Of a stretch of DNA of 64,000 nucleotides, positions 44,542-53,423 are shown piece after piece (positions within the stretch are counted from its first letter, which is position 1; each line of letters opens with the position of its first letter). Below the pieces are notes generated by a model, which did no database searches, was not told the origin of the DNA, and worked only from the letters and a program-made list of their open reading frames with translations. Source of the DNA: Citrobacter koseri (GTDB lineage Bacteria > Pseudomonadota > Gammaproteobacteria > Enterobacterales > Enterobacteriaceae). Made by a program: the position numbers and the translations under genes. The DNA lies in NCBI GenBank assembly GCA_900446925.1, contig UAVY01000001.1, positions 124,001 through 188,000 of the forward strand, given 5' to 3'.

Positions 44542-45675
44542 TTAAACCGTCAACACCACGCAGCTGTCCGCATCCCAACATAAACGCACTTCATCGCCCC
44601 AGGTCGGCAACCCTTTGCGATAGCGATGCGCGTTCTGTAGCTGAGCGCTCAACATCTGGCCGCTTTTCAACCGCACATGATAAATCGACAAATCGCCGAG
44701 GTAGGCGATATGCACCACTTCACCCACGGCAAAGTTGTAACCGTCTTCTGGCGGCGCGTCGCACAGCATGATTTTTTCCGGGCGCAGCGCAACATACACC
44801 GGAACGTTATCGACAACGGACGCATCCGCATCCACCTTCAGAGGATGCACCAGCCCCGGCGAATCAATGACCAGCCCATCATCCTGACGTTCCTTCAGCA
44901 AGCCTTCAAAGACATTCACAGAACCGATAAATTCCGCGCTGTAGCGGGTGGTCGGATGTTCATAAATCTCTTCCGGCTCGCCAATCTGCACGAATTTCCC
45001 ACGGTTCATGATCGCAATTCGCCCGGCCATCGTCATCGCTTCTTCCTGATCGTGCGTCACCATCACGCAGGTCGCGCCAACGCGTTCAAGAATATCGACG
45101 ACTTCCAGTTGCATCCGGTCACGCAGTTTTTTATCCAGCGCGCCCATTGGTTCGTCGAGCAGCAACAGCTTCGGGCGTTTCGCCAGGCTACGCGCCAGCG
45201 CCACACGCTGACGCTGGCCGCCGGAAAGCTGATGAGGCTTACGTTTAGCGAACTCCTGCATATGCACCAGCCCCAGCATTTCGTTCACGCGCGCGGTGAT
45301 TTCCGCCTTCGACAGCTTGTCCTGCTTCAGCCCAAACGCAATGTTTTGCTCCACCGTCATATGGGGGAACAGCGCATAGGACTGAAACATCATATTGATA
45401 GGGCGCAGATAAGGCGGGACATGCGCCAGATCGACGCCATCGAGCATGATTTGCCCGGCGGAGGGTTGTTCAAATCCGGCCAGCATACGCAGCAGCGTGG
45501 ATTTCCCGCAGCCCGATGCGCCAAGCAGCGCAAATATTTCGCCTTTATAGATGGTGAGGCTGACATCATCCACGGCGTGTTGACCATCAAATGATTTTGT
45601 CAGGTTGCGGATTTCAAGAAGCGGCGTCAGCGCTTTACGGGTTTTCGCCTGTGGGCGGGGGGTCGCGTCGTTCAC
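44542..45675 (-). CDS. potG: Putrescine ABC transporter ATPase PotG
   Basis: Intact, 377 residues. Walker A LLGASGCGKSTLLRM, signature LSGGQRQRVALARSL, Walker B KLLLLDEPMGALDKK, then the C-terminal TOBE regulatory domain. Drives putrescine import by PotFHI. Confidence 0.96.
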   Translation of the reverse strand: MNDATPRPQAKTRKALTPLLEIRNLTKSFDGQHAVDDVSLTIYKGEIFALLGASGCGKSTLLRMLAGFEQPSAGQIMLDGVDLAHVPPYLRPINMMFQSYALFPHMTVEQNIAFGLKQDKLSKAEITARVNEMLGLVHMQEFAKRKPHQLSGGQRQRVALARSLAKRPKLLLLDEPMGALDKKLRDRMQLEVVDILERVGATCVMVTHDQEEAMTMAGRIAIMNRGKFVQIGEPEEIYEHPTTRYSAEFIGSVNVFEGLLKERQDDGLVIDSPGLVHPLKVDADASVVDNVPVYVALRPEKIMLCDAPPEDGYNFAVGEVVHIAYLGDLSIYHVRLKSGQMLSAQLQNAHRYRKGLPTWGDEVRLCWDADSCVVLTV

Positions 45676-45772
45676 GGGGTGCTCTCCGGCATAAACAAAA
45701 ATCAGTGCAAACGCACCATAAAAGTGCGCATTGCCCGGTAAACCTCACCGGGCAACGTTCTGATACAGCGGC

Positions 45773-46885
45773 TTATTTACCGCTTTTCACCTTCGTCCAG
45801 GCACGCGTACGCACACGGTCGATCTTCGGTTCCTGCACTTTCAGCGTGAACATTTTCGCTCGCACATCCGCAGGCGGATAAATGCCCGGGTTGTCACGCA
45901 CTTCAGCGCTGACCAGCGCCGTCGCTTCTTTGTTGGCGTTGGCGTAGAACACATGGTCGGAAATGTGGGCGATCACGTCCGGGCGCAGCAGATAGTTGAG
46001 GAACTGATAAGCCTCTTCTTTGTTTTTCGCATCAGCAGGCATCGCGAACACATCAAAGAACGCCATCGCCCCCTCTTTCGGAATGGAGAAGGAGATATTC
46101 ACGCCGTTTTTCGCTTCTTTCGCGCGGTTAGCCGCCTGCCATACGTCCCCTGCCCAGCCAATCGCCACGCAGGTATCGCCGTTCGCCAGATCGTTTATGT
46201 ATTGAGACGAGTGGAAGTAACGAATGTTCGGGCGCAGCTTCAGCAGCAGATCGGTCGCAGGCCCCGTGTAGTCATCCGCTTTGGTGCTGTTGGGATCTTT
46301 CCCCAGGTAGTTCAGCACGGTCGCGAACACCTCTTCAGGCGCATCAAGGAAGGAGACGCCGCAGCTTTTAAGTTTTTCCAGATTTTCAGGTTTCAGCACC
46401 AGATCCCAGCTATCGACCGGCGCGTCAGCCCCCAGCACCGCTTTGACTTTATCGATGTTATAACCGATACCGGTAGTCGCCCACATATACGGCATCGCAT
46501 ATTTGTTGTCAGGATCGTGCTTCGCTACCAGCGTCAGCAGCTCTGGATCGAGGTTTTTCCAGCCAGGTAGTTTGCTTTTATCCAGCGGCTGGAATACGCC
46601 CGCAGTGAGCTGGCGTTCCAGAAAACTGGCCGACGGGACAACCAGATCAAAACCGGTGCTCCCGGCCATGAGTTTCCCTTCCAGTACCTCGTTGGAGTCG
46701 AAGACGTCATAGACCACTTTGATACCAGTCTCTTTTTCAAAGTTCGCGACCGTATCCGGGGCGATATAATCAGACCAGTTATAGATATGCAGTGTTTTTT
46801 GTTCAGCGGCGAGCGTGCTGGCAGAGACGGCCATCAGAGCACCCGCAACCAGACCCGATAGCCATTTTTTATTTAAGGCGGTCAT
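45773..46885 (-). CDS. potF: Periplasmic putrescine-binding protein PotF
   Basis: Intact, 370 residues. Signal peptide MTALNKKWLSGLVAGALMAVSASTLAA; the mature protein begins EQKTLHIYNWSDYIAPDTV, typical of PotD/PotF ligand-binding proteins. First gene of potFGHI. A gap of 442 bp (46886-47327) separates it from ybjN; it holds the pot promoter, the short ERIC-end element and the ybjN terminator, and no further gene. Confidence 0.97.
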   Translation of the reverse strand: MTALNKKWLSGLVAGALMAVSASTLAAEQKTLHIYNWSDYIAPDTVANFEKETGIKVVYDVFDSNEVLEGKLMAGSTGFDLVVPSASFLERQLTAGVFQPLDKSKLPGWKNLDPELLTLVAKHDPDNKYAMPYMWATTGIGYNIDKVKAVLGADAPVDSWDLVLKPENLEKLKSCGVSFLDAPEEVFATVLNYLGKDPNSTKADDYTGPATDLLLKLRPNIRYFHSSQYINDLANGDTCVAIGWAGDVWQAANRAKEAKNGVNISFSIPKEGAMAFFDVFAMPADAKNKEEAYQFLNYLLRPDVIAHISDHVFYANANKEATALVSAEVRDNPGIYPPADVRAKMFTLKVQEPKIDRVRTRAWTKVKSGK

Positions 46886-47026
46886 AATCTCTTTCCTTCT
46901 GAAAGTTCGTTAACAAACGAACCAAAAAAGTTGCATTCTAAGATATGCAAGAAACGTGCATATTTTGTCACTCGACACAGTTACAGAAGAGAGGGCTCTC
47001 TCCCTGCCGTCATTGCTCGCCATAAA

Positions 47027-47068
47027 TACACAAAATCATTCAGGAGGTTGTCTGAAGGATGACATGTA
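47027..47068. repeat. Deleted ERIC element (both ends, no core) upstream of potF
   Basis: TACACAAAATCATTCA, ten bases, then TGAAGGATGACATGTA. The two 16-base ends match those of the element at 34616-34778 with one difference, but the centre is only 10 bp instead of 131. It looks like an internally deleted copy. Confidence 0.7.
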
Positions 47069-47224
47069 AAAGCTTCGCAAGAATAACTTTAGCCAGGGTT
47101 CGAGGCTATAGCTCAGATTAAAAAACGCCTTTTATCAATTTTTTATGCAGGTTTTGTCTATGTGATAAAGCGAAACAGGCGGAAAGGAGGTGAATTATTC
47201 TTTAAATAAAGGTTAAAGGCAGAA

Positions 47225-47263
47225 TAAAAAAATGCAAACAGCAGCCGCTCTGGCAGCGACTGC
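47225..47263 (-). terminator. Probable terminator of the ybjC-nfsA-rimK-ybjN operon
   Basis: On the minus strand GCAGTCGCT/AGCGGCTGC pair (one G-U) around GCCAG, followed by TGTTTGCATTTTTTT. The T-run starts a few bases late, hence moderate confidence. Confidence 0.45.
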
Positions 47264-47327
47264 GTTAGACGCGTCATTCTTCAGGTTGCATGTGCGCAGA
47301 TTTCAGTGAAGAAAATGATTTTCAGCG

Positions 47328-47780
47328 CTACTTTTTTTGCGCGTCTTCTTCTGCGCTGAACAGCAGCTGATGCGCTCCGGCTTCCAGGATCACCATAGAA
47401 ATCTGCTCTTCGCTCTGACGAACAAACCACTCGAACTGTTCATACGTCACGCCCCGCATAACGGATAAAGACTGGCAAACCACCAGTTTTGGCAGATTAT
47501 CATCCTGCATATCCAGGAACGCTTTCACCGTTAACGAGCTGGCGTTAATTGCCGACAGATCGGCGGCCAGCGGCAGCAGCGCAGAGGGTCTTACCTCCGC
47601 CATTGCGGAAAACAGCACCGTGTTATCCACCAGGTCGATTTTCGCATCGTAAATGCCGTCAAAATTTTGCATATGGGGCAAATGCAGCGCCTGACAGGTA
47701 TCACATTCAAAAAAACTCATGCCCAGGTCGTCGAGCCATTGACGCAACGTATCCAGAGTAGGAACGACCAGTGATGTCAT
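47328..47780 (-). CDS. ybjN: YbjN family protein
   Basis: 150 residues, slightly shorter at the C-terminus than E. coli YbjN (158). MTSLVVPTLDTLRQWLDDLGMSFFECDTCQALHLPHM and VTYEQFEWFVRQSEEQISMVILEA are characteristic. A cytoplasmic, type III secretion chaperone-like fold; in E. coli it affects motility and stress phenotypes. Last gene of the ybjC-nfsA-rimK-ybjN unit. Confidence 0.92.
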   Translation of the reverse strand: MTSLVVPTLDTLRQWLDDLGMSFFECDTCQALHLPHMQNFDGIYDAKIDLVDNTVLFSAMAEVRPSALLPLAADLSAINASSLTVKAFLDMQDDNLPKLVVCQSLSVMRGVTYEQFEWFVRQSEEQISMVILEAGAHQLLFSAEEDAQKK

Positions 47781-47869
47781 AATAATGTGCTACCTCTTAC
47801 GATAAAAAATTACCGGCACAGCTTACGCAAAAAGACCGCGTCATACCACGATCGGAAACGATATTGCGA

Positions 47870-48774
47870 TTAACCGCCCGTTTTAAGGCAAAATTCGGGG
47901 GTGGCGTGACGCTCGATCCACTGGATCATTCGCCCGGCGATATCCACACCCGTCGTTTTTTCTACCCCTTCCAGACCCGGAGAGGCGTTCACTTCCATGA
48001 CCAGCGGCCCACGCTCCGCGCGCAGAATATCGACGCCAGCGACATCCAGCCCCATCGTCTGCGCCGCTTTCATCGCGATCTCTCGTTCACGCGGCGTGAT
48101 ACTGGCGATACTCGCCATACCGCCGCGATGAAGGTTGGAGCGAAAATCGCCCTCTTTTGCCCGCCGCTCAATGGCCGCCACCACTTCGTCGCCCACGACC
48201 AGACAACGGATGTCACGCCCTCTGGCCTCTTTGATGTACTCCTGCACCAGAATGTGCGCATTAAGACCGCGAAACGCATCAATCACGCTCTCTGCGGCTT
48301 GCCGGGGTTTCCGCCAGCACCACGCCAATGCCCTGCGTACCTTCCACCAGTTTTACCACCAGCGGCGCGCCGCCGACCATGTCGATCAGATCGCTGGTGT
48401 CATCCGGCGAATGCGCAATGCCGGTAACGGGCAAGTCAATTCCCTGCCGGGCCAGTAACTGTAGCGAACGCAGTTTATCGCGCGCGCGGGTAATCGCCAC
48501 GGATTCGTTCAGCGGATAGCTACCCAGCATTTCGAACTGACGCAGCGCCGCTGTACCGTAAAACGTGATGGCGGAGCCAATACGGGGGGATGACGGCATC
48601 AAAATGCGGCAACTGGCGGCCTTTATAGTGAATAGAAGAGGCCGCCGGGCTGATGTTCATATAGCAGGAAAGCGGATCGAGTATTTCGACCAGATGGCCG
48701 CGCTTCATCGCCGCTTCGCGCAGGCGTTTACAAGAATAGAGCGTTCCGTCCCGGGACAATATGGCAATTTTCAC
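47870..48774 (-). CDS. rimK: Ribosomal protein S6 glutamate ligase RimK (two frameshifts)
   Basis: 300 residues after correction. ATP-grasp ligase that adds glutamates to the C-terminus of S6. GTG start at 48774 ([21 protein letters not shown]). Motifs [29 protein letters not shown] and [19 protein letters not shown] mark the ATP and metal sites. Frame breaks: 48586-48591 (one extra G on the plus strand; [13 protein letters not shown] after repair) and about 48307-48310 (one extra base before [11 protein letters not shown]). Confidence 0.92.
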
Positions 48775-48826
48775 CCTGCACCTCTCTAAAAGACCTGGTA
48801 AAAGCCTGCGTATCATACACCGGGTG

Positions 48827-49550
48827 TTAGCGCGTCGCCCAACCCTGTTTATGCAAATAGTCCAGAATAAACGGGCGATTCTCTTTGATGATGGTACGAC
48901 GGATATGGTCGCTCCAGGTATCGCGGCGCGTATTGCTGTCGCGGGGTCAGGTAATACTCCGCGATCTGCTCATCATATTGCGCCAGCAGCGCGGCATCCA
49001 CAGGCTGATAGTGATTTTCATGCACCACCAGTTCTGCGGGCAAACGCGGCTTAACGCCAGGGTTATCCGCAGGCCAGCCGAGGCACAGCCCAAACAGCGG
49101 CAGGACATATTTCGGTAATTTCAGCCGTTCCGTAACCGCTTCAATATGATTGCGGATACCGCCGATATAGACGCCGCCCAGCCCCAGGGATTCGGCAGCG
49201 GTCAGCGCATTTTGCCCCATCATCGCCGTATCGACCGTGCCCAGCAGCAGCTGTTCCGCCAGCCCGAGCTGCGCGTCCGGGCAAATCTGTAAGTGACGAT
49301 TAAAATCAGCGCAGAAAACCCAAAATTCCGCGGCCTGCGCAACGTGCTTTTGCCCGCCCGTCAGGGGCACCAGCGCTTCGCGCATGGCTTTATCGGTAAT
49401 GCGGATAATGGAACTGCACTGTAAAAAACTGGAGCTTGAGGTTCCCCGCGCGGCGGCAATAATAGACTCACGCTACGCATCGGAAATCGGCTCATCGGTG
49501 AAATGACGAATAGAACGGTGACCACGGATTAAATCAATGGTTGGAGTCAT
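48827..49550 (-). pseudogene. nfsA: Oxygen-insensitive NADPH nitroreductase NfsA with an in-frame TAG at codon 26 and a frameshift
   Basis: 240 codons after frame correction, as in E. coli NfsA, an FMN enzyme that reduces nitrofurans and quinones. The start MTPTIDLIRGHRSIRHFTDEPISDA is followed by TAG where the E. coli protein has Gln26 (CAG); the frame then continues with RESIIAAARGTSSSSFLQCSS and MMGQNALTAAESLGLGGVYIGG. A separate one-base insertion near 48950 (ACCCCGCGAC on the minus strand) shifts the C-terminus, which otherwise ends [11 protein letters not shown]. The TAG is a substitution, unlike the indels elsewhere. If real, the gene is inactive, the type of lesion known to raise nitrofurantoin resistance. 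It overlaps ybjC by 17 bp. Confidence 0.8.
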
Positions 49551-49825
49551 GCGGTTTTTCTCTTGCTGAACGGGAAGAAGAATCGGGTGAGCGCGTCATC
49601 AGTTGCGGCGCAATAAGCTGCGCGATCCGCCACATTAGCGCCACCGCAGCGGGAAGCATAAGCAGGATACCGAGAAATATCATCACCGTTACCGCCAGCG
49701 GGCTGTTCATCGGCGCGGGTAATGTGAGGTACTGATTGAGCGACAGCAACGCCGCTGCCAGCAAAATCATACCGAGAACTTCCAGAATCAACACGCTTTT
49801 GGGGTAAAGCGCCAATCGAGCGCAT
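49534..49825 (-). CDS. ybjC: Inner-membrane protein YbjC (one frameshift)
   Basis: About 96 residues after correction. Starts MRSIGALPKSVLILEVLGMILLAAALLSL and has a second hydrophobic segment (VTVMIFLGILLMLPAAVALMW). First gene of the ybjC-nfsA unit, which is SoxRS-regulated in E. coli. The frame breaks near 49799-49804 (one extra G in GGGGTAAAG, plus strand). Function unknown. Confidence 0.88.
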
Positions 49826-49879
49826 AAGGGCCTCCCGGATAACGGATGCTCAGTGTAACGCGTTCAGGTTTATCGTGTT

Positions 49880-49905
49880 TAACAGATATAGCCTATAGGT
49901 ATCAA
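49880..49905. promoter_or_regulatory. Possible OxyR-type site in the ybjC-grxA intergenic region
   Basis: GATATAGCCTATAGGTATC is an ATAG/CTAT-rich near-palindrome of the kind OxyR binds, about 95-115 bp before the grxA ATG. grxA is an OxyR target in E. coli; the match to the spaced ATAGNT consensus is only partial. Confidence 0.35.
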
Positions 49906-49996
49906 AGCAACAGGCGCAACCTGCTTTTCAGATGCGTCGTTTAACGGCATCATAGCCGCCATTCGTCACAAGGCTATGAGTTCGAGGAAAAAAACA

Positions 49997-50260
49997 ATGT
50001 TTACCGTTATTTTTGGTCGCCCAGGGTGCCCGTATTGCGTGCGTGCGAAAGAGTTAGCAGAAAAACTGAGCACTGAGCGCGATGATTTTAACTATCGCTA
50101 TATTGATATTCATGCTGAAGGCATTACCAAAGCGGATCTGGAAAAAACCGTGGGTAAACCGGTAGAGACCGTACCGCAGATTTTTGTCGATCAGAAACAC
50201 ATCGGCGGTTACACCGATTTTGAGGCTTGGGCAAAAGAGAATCTGAACCTGTTCGCCTGA
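49997..50260 (+). CDS. grxA: Glutaredoxin 1
   Basis: Intact, 87 residues. Active-site CPYC in FTVIFGRPGCPYCVRAKELAEKL; glutathione-site residues TVPQIFVDQKHIGGYTDF. It reduces ribonucleotide reductase and protein disulfides with GSH. The ATG at 49997 follows an A-rich leader with GAGGAAA. Confidence 0.97.
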   Translation: MFTVIFGRPGCPYCVRAKELAEKLSTERDDFNYRYIDIHAEGITKADLEKTVGKPVETVPQIFVDQKHIGGYTDFEAWAKENLNLFA

Positions 50261-50290
50261 TCGCTGCTTTACGCCCTCTCCCGGAGGGCG

Positions 50291-50668
50291 TTATCGGTTC
50301 TTTTTACGCCGCTGACTAAACAGGCTGCTGATAAATAAAAAGCAAAGCGCGCCGAGCGCACACCAGAACACCGCACTGAACAACCACGCCAGTTCTTGCC
50401 ATACGGAGCGCGTAGGCATAAAAACAAATCGCATCAGGACCAGACAACATGGTGCGGCCAGCATGGCGCCGATAAGAGGTTTAATGACTTCTCTGCGATG
50501 GGAAAAAAAACTGGCCACCGCGCCAGGTAACGTAAAAAACAACAGCCCAATCTCAGGATGCCCGGCAACCCGAAATGCCCCTTTCATATGCATCGTTAAT
50601 GAAAGGCACACCACAATAAAGAGTACAAAGCAGCAGATTGCACCCGCCCAACCTTGTTTATGTTTCAA
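50291..50668 (-). CDS. ybjM: Inner-membrane protein YbjM
   Basis: Intact, 125 residues, as in E. coli. Four hydrophobic segments (WAGAICCFVLFIVVCLSL, IGLLFFTLPGAVASFF, AMLAAPCCLVLMRFVF, LFSAVFWCALGALCFLFISS). Convergent with grxA. Function unknown. The gap 50669-50939 to ybjL contains only promoter-like AT-rich sequence. Confidence 0.93.
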   Translation of the reverse strand: MKHKQGWAGAICCFVLFIVVCLSLTMHMKGAFRVAGHPEIGLLFFTLPGAVASFFSHRREVIKPLIGAMLAAPCCLVLMRFVFMPTRSVWQELAWLFSAVFWCALGALCFLFISSLFSQRRKKNR

Positions 50669-50939
50669 TCGTTCCTCCTGACACTATCTCTATCGAACAC
50701 TTTTTTCGCCCGAAGGCGTCCAGTCAGATAAAGTCGTTCGGCATTCCATGCCAAAAAACACACCCACACGATTCTTATAGCCGTTGATACGTAATGAGAT
50801 TAAACTAGCGAATTAAATTGTTGTGCTGCTTTTATTTGAGCGCCGATACGATGCCGACGCCTCATAATTTCTGGCAAAAACATTAGCGTAAATTGTCATT
50901 TCTTTCAACAGCTTACTGGTAAACAAGAAGTTAGTCTCC

Positions 50940-52625
50940 GTGAATATAAACGTCGCAGATTTGTTAAATGGGAATTACATCCTGTTATTATTTGTGGTCC
51001 TGGCTCTCGGGCTATGTCTGGGTAAGTTACGCCTGGGTTCAGTCCAACTCGGTAATTCCATTGGCGTTTTAGTGGTCTCCCTATTATTAGGGCAGCAGCA
51101 CTTTAGTATTAACACCGATGCACTAAATCTGGGCTTTATGCTGTTTATTTTTTGTGTCGGCGTCGAAGCTGGCCCCAACTTTTTTTCTATTTTTTTTCGC
51201 GACGGCAAAAATTACCTGATGCTTGCTCTGGTCATGGTCGGTAGCGCGCTGCTGATCGCATTAGGGCTGGGTAAGCTCTTTGGCTGGGATATCGGCCTGA
51301 CCGCCGGTATGCTGGCGGGCTCCATGACCTCGACCCCTGTGCTGGTCGGCGCAGGCGACACGTTACGCCATTCCGGTATGGAGAGTTCGCAGCTCTCGGT
51401 CGCGCTGGACAACCTGAGCCTGGGCTACGCGCTGACCTACCTCATCGGCCTGGTCAGCCTGATTGTCGGCGCACGTTACCTGCCGAAACTGCAACATCAG
51501 GATCTGCAAACCAGCGCCCAGCAGATTGCCCGCGAGCGCGGCCTGGATACCGACGCCAACCGCAAGGTCTATCTGCCGGTCATCCGCGCTTATCGCGTCG
51601 GCCCGGAACTGGTGGCCTGGGCCGACGGGAAAAATCTGCGCGAGCTGGGCATCTACCGTCAGACCGGTTGCTACATTGAGCGCATCCGCCGTAACGGTAT
51701 TCTGGCGAACCCGGATGGTGACGCGGTATTGCAGATGGGCGATGAGATTGCCCTGGTTGGTTACCCGGATGCACACGCCCGACTGGACCCCAGCTTCCGT
51801 AACGGCAAAGAAGTCTTCGACCGCGACCTGCTCGACATGCGCATCGTGACCGAAGAGATCGTCGTGAAAAACCACAATGCCGTAGGCCGCCGTCTCGCCC
51901 AGTTGAAGCTGACCGACCACGGCTGCTTCCTTAACCGCGTGATCCGCAGCCAGATTGAAATGCCGATCGACGACAACGTGGTGCTGAATAAAGGCGACGT
52001 CTTGCAGGTGAGTGGCGATGCGCGTCGCGTGAAAACCGTCGCGGACCGTATCGGCTTTATCTCGATTCACAGTCAGGTAACCGATCTGCTGGCCTTCTGC
52101 GCCTTCTTTATCATCGGCCTGATGATCGGGATGATCACCTTCCAGTTCAGTAATTTCAGCTTCGGCATCGGCAACGCCGCCGGGCTGCTGTTCGCCGGGA
52201 TCATGCTCGGTTTCCTGCGAGCTAACCACCCCACCTTCGGGTACATCCCGCAGGGCGCGCTGAACATGGTGAAAGAGTTTGGTCTGATGGTCTTTATGGC
52301 CGGCGTCGGCCTGAGCGCGGGCAGCGGCATCGGGAACGGGCTTGGCGCGGTCGGCGGGCAAATGTTGATTGCCGGTCTTGTGGTGAGCCTGGTGCCGGTC
52401 ATTATCTGCTTCCTGTTCGGCGCTTATGTATTACGTATGAACCGCGCCCTGCTCTTCGGCGCCATGATGGGCGCGCGCACCTGTGCTCCGGCGATGGAGA
52501 TCATCAGCGACACGGCGCGCAGCAACATTCCGGCATTAGGCTATGCGGGAACCTATGCGATAGCCAACGTTCTGTTAACGCTGGCGGGGACACTTATTGT
52601 CATCATCTGGCCGGGCTTAGGATAA
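50940..52625 (+). CDS. ybjL: AspT/YidE-type putative transporter YbjL
   Basis: Intact, 561 residues from a GTG start ([23 protein letters not shown]). Two halves of about five membrane helices surround two RCK_C (TrkA-C) domains in the middle ([32 protein letters not shown] and [18 protein letters not shown]). Belongs to the AAE exchanger group; substrate unknown. Confidence 0.95.
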   Translation: MNINVADLLNGNYILLLFVVLALGLCLGKLRLGSVQLGNSIGVLVVSLLLGQQHFSINTDALNLGFMLFIFCVGVEAGPNFFSIFFRDGKNYLMLALVMVGSALLIALGLGKLFGWDIGLTAGMLAGSMTSTPVLVGAGDTLRHSGMESSQLSVALDNLSLGYALTYLIGLVSLIVGARYLPKLQHQDLQTSAQQIARERGLDTDANRKVYLPVIRAYRVGPELVAWADGKNLRELGIYRQTGCYIERIRRNGILANPDGDAVLQMGDEIALVGYPDAHARLDPSFRNGKEVFDRDLLDMRIVTEEIVVKNHNAVGRRLAQLKLTDHGCFLNRVIRSQIEMPIDDNVVLNKGDVLQVSGDARRVKTVADRIGFISIHSQVTDLLAFCAFFIIGLMIGMITFQFSNFSFGIGNAAGLLFAGIMLGFLRANHPTFGYIPQGALNMVKEFGLMVFMAGVGLSAGSGIGNGLGAVGGQMLIAGLVVSLVPVIICFLFGAYVLRMNRALLFGAMMGARTCAPAMEIISDTARSNIPALGYAGTYAIANVLLTLAGTLIVIIWPGLG

Positions 52626-52668
52626 AACTGAAGTTTGCCTTTAAGTGAAAAATTTTTGCAGGTAAGCA

Positions 52669-52701
52669 GAACTTTTCTTCAAGGCGTCAGTCATAACTAG
52701 T
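52669..52701 (+). promoter_or_regulatory. Sigma-E-type promoter of rybB
   Basis: -35 GAACTT at 52669-52674 and -10 TCATAA at 52691-52696, 16 bp apart, five bases before the presumed RybB start. RybB is a sigma-E-dependent sRNA in E. coli and Salmonella. Confidence 0.65.
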
Positions 52702-52780
52702 GCCACTGCTTTTCTTTGATGTCCCCAATTTGTGGAGCCCATCAACCCCGCCATTTTGGTTCAAGGTTGATGGGTTTTTT
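52702..52780 (+). ncRNA. rybB: RybB small RNA
   Basis: Starts GCCACTGCTTTTCTTTGATG, the conserved 5' seed that pairs with outer-membrane porin mRNAs, and ends with the terminator hairpin CCCATCAACC/GGTTGATGGG plus six T. It is 79 nt and lies between ybjL and rcdA as in E. coli. Hfq-dependent repressor of OMP synthesis during envelope stress. From memory, one base in the middle (CCCCAATTTGTGG) differs from the E. coli form. Confidence 0.95.
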
Positions 52781-52792
52781 GTTGCCTGAAAA

Positions 52793-53351
52793 TCACACTT
52801 GCCCGGCAATACGCTTCACCATGACCAGAATATCTTCCCGCGTTAAAGGCGCTCTGTCGGTGACGAAATGGAGGGTCATGCCTTCGATAAACGCGTCCAG
52901 CGCGCGGGCGGTCACCGGTTCAAACCACTGCTCCAGCGTTTGCTGACTGCGCTGCATCCAGTTCTGCATCACCGTTTTCAGCGCCGGTTTTCGGCTGGCG
53001 AAGGCATACAGCTGGTACATCAGCTCCATATTATCTGGCGTGGTCACCAGCGAGCTGTAGATCATGTCGGTAATGGCGTGACAGGCGTCCCTGAACGTTC
53101 GTGACATCGGCAAAGAATGACTGAAACTGGTGCGACATTGTTTCTGTAAACCGGCTTAACGCCTCGATCAGCAACTCATCGATTCCCGAAAAATAATAGG
53201 TCATCGACCCGAGCGGCACCTGCGCTATCGCCGCGATTTTGCGGTGCGTAACGCCGTGAATGCCATGCGTTATTATCGCTTCCTGCGTGGCCTGAACGAT
53301 TTTGTCTCGCCGCAGGGGATCGTTAGCTCGTCGCACTGCTTTTCCTCTCAT
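52793..53351 (-). CDS. rcdA: TetR-family regulator RcdA (one frameshift)
   Basis: About 185 residues. N-terminal TetR helix-turn-helix ([41 protein letters not shown]) and a C-terminal ligand domain ([36 protein letters not shown]). E. coli RcdA (YbjK) controls csgD and stress genes. The frame breaks near 53095-53105, between FFADVTN and [12 protein letters not shown]. Start at 53351 ([15 protein letters not shown]) chosen; an in-frame ATG at 53366 would lie inside the operator. Confidence 0.85.
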
Positions 53352-53354
53352 CAC

Positions 53355-53378
53355 GTTTGTGTACAAATGTACACAAAC
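53355..53378. promoter_or_regulatory. Perfect 24-bp palindrome, probable TetR-type operator between rcdA and ybjJ
   Basis: Arms GTTTGTGTACA (53355-53365) and TGTACACAAAC (53368-53378) are exact inverted copies around AA. It abuts the rcdA start and lies 45 bp before ybjJ, so one dimer pair could control both divergent genes. Confidence 0.75.
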
Positions 53379-53423
53379 TTGCTAGTGTTGTCCCCCTGTA
53401 TTCTTTTTTTTCAGTTTGAATCA

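Noticed and set aside
47183..47193. Very strong ribosome-binding sequence AAAGGAGGTGA in the potF-ybjN gap
   Set aside because: No start codon with a usable frame follows; the nearest frames end within a few codons.
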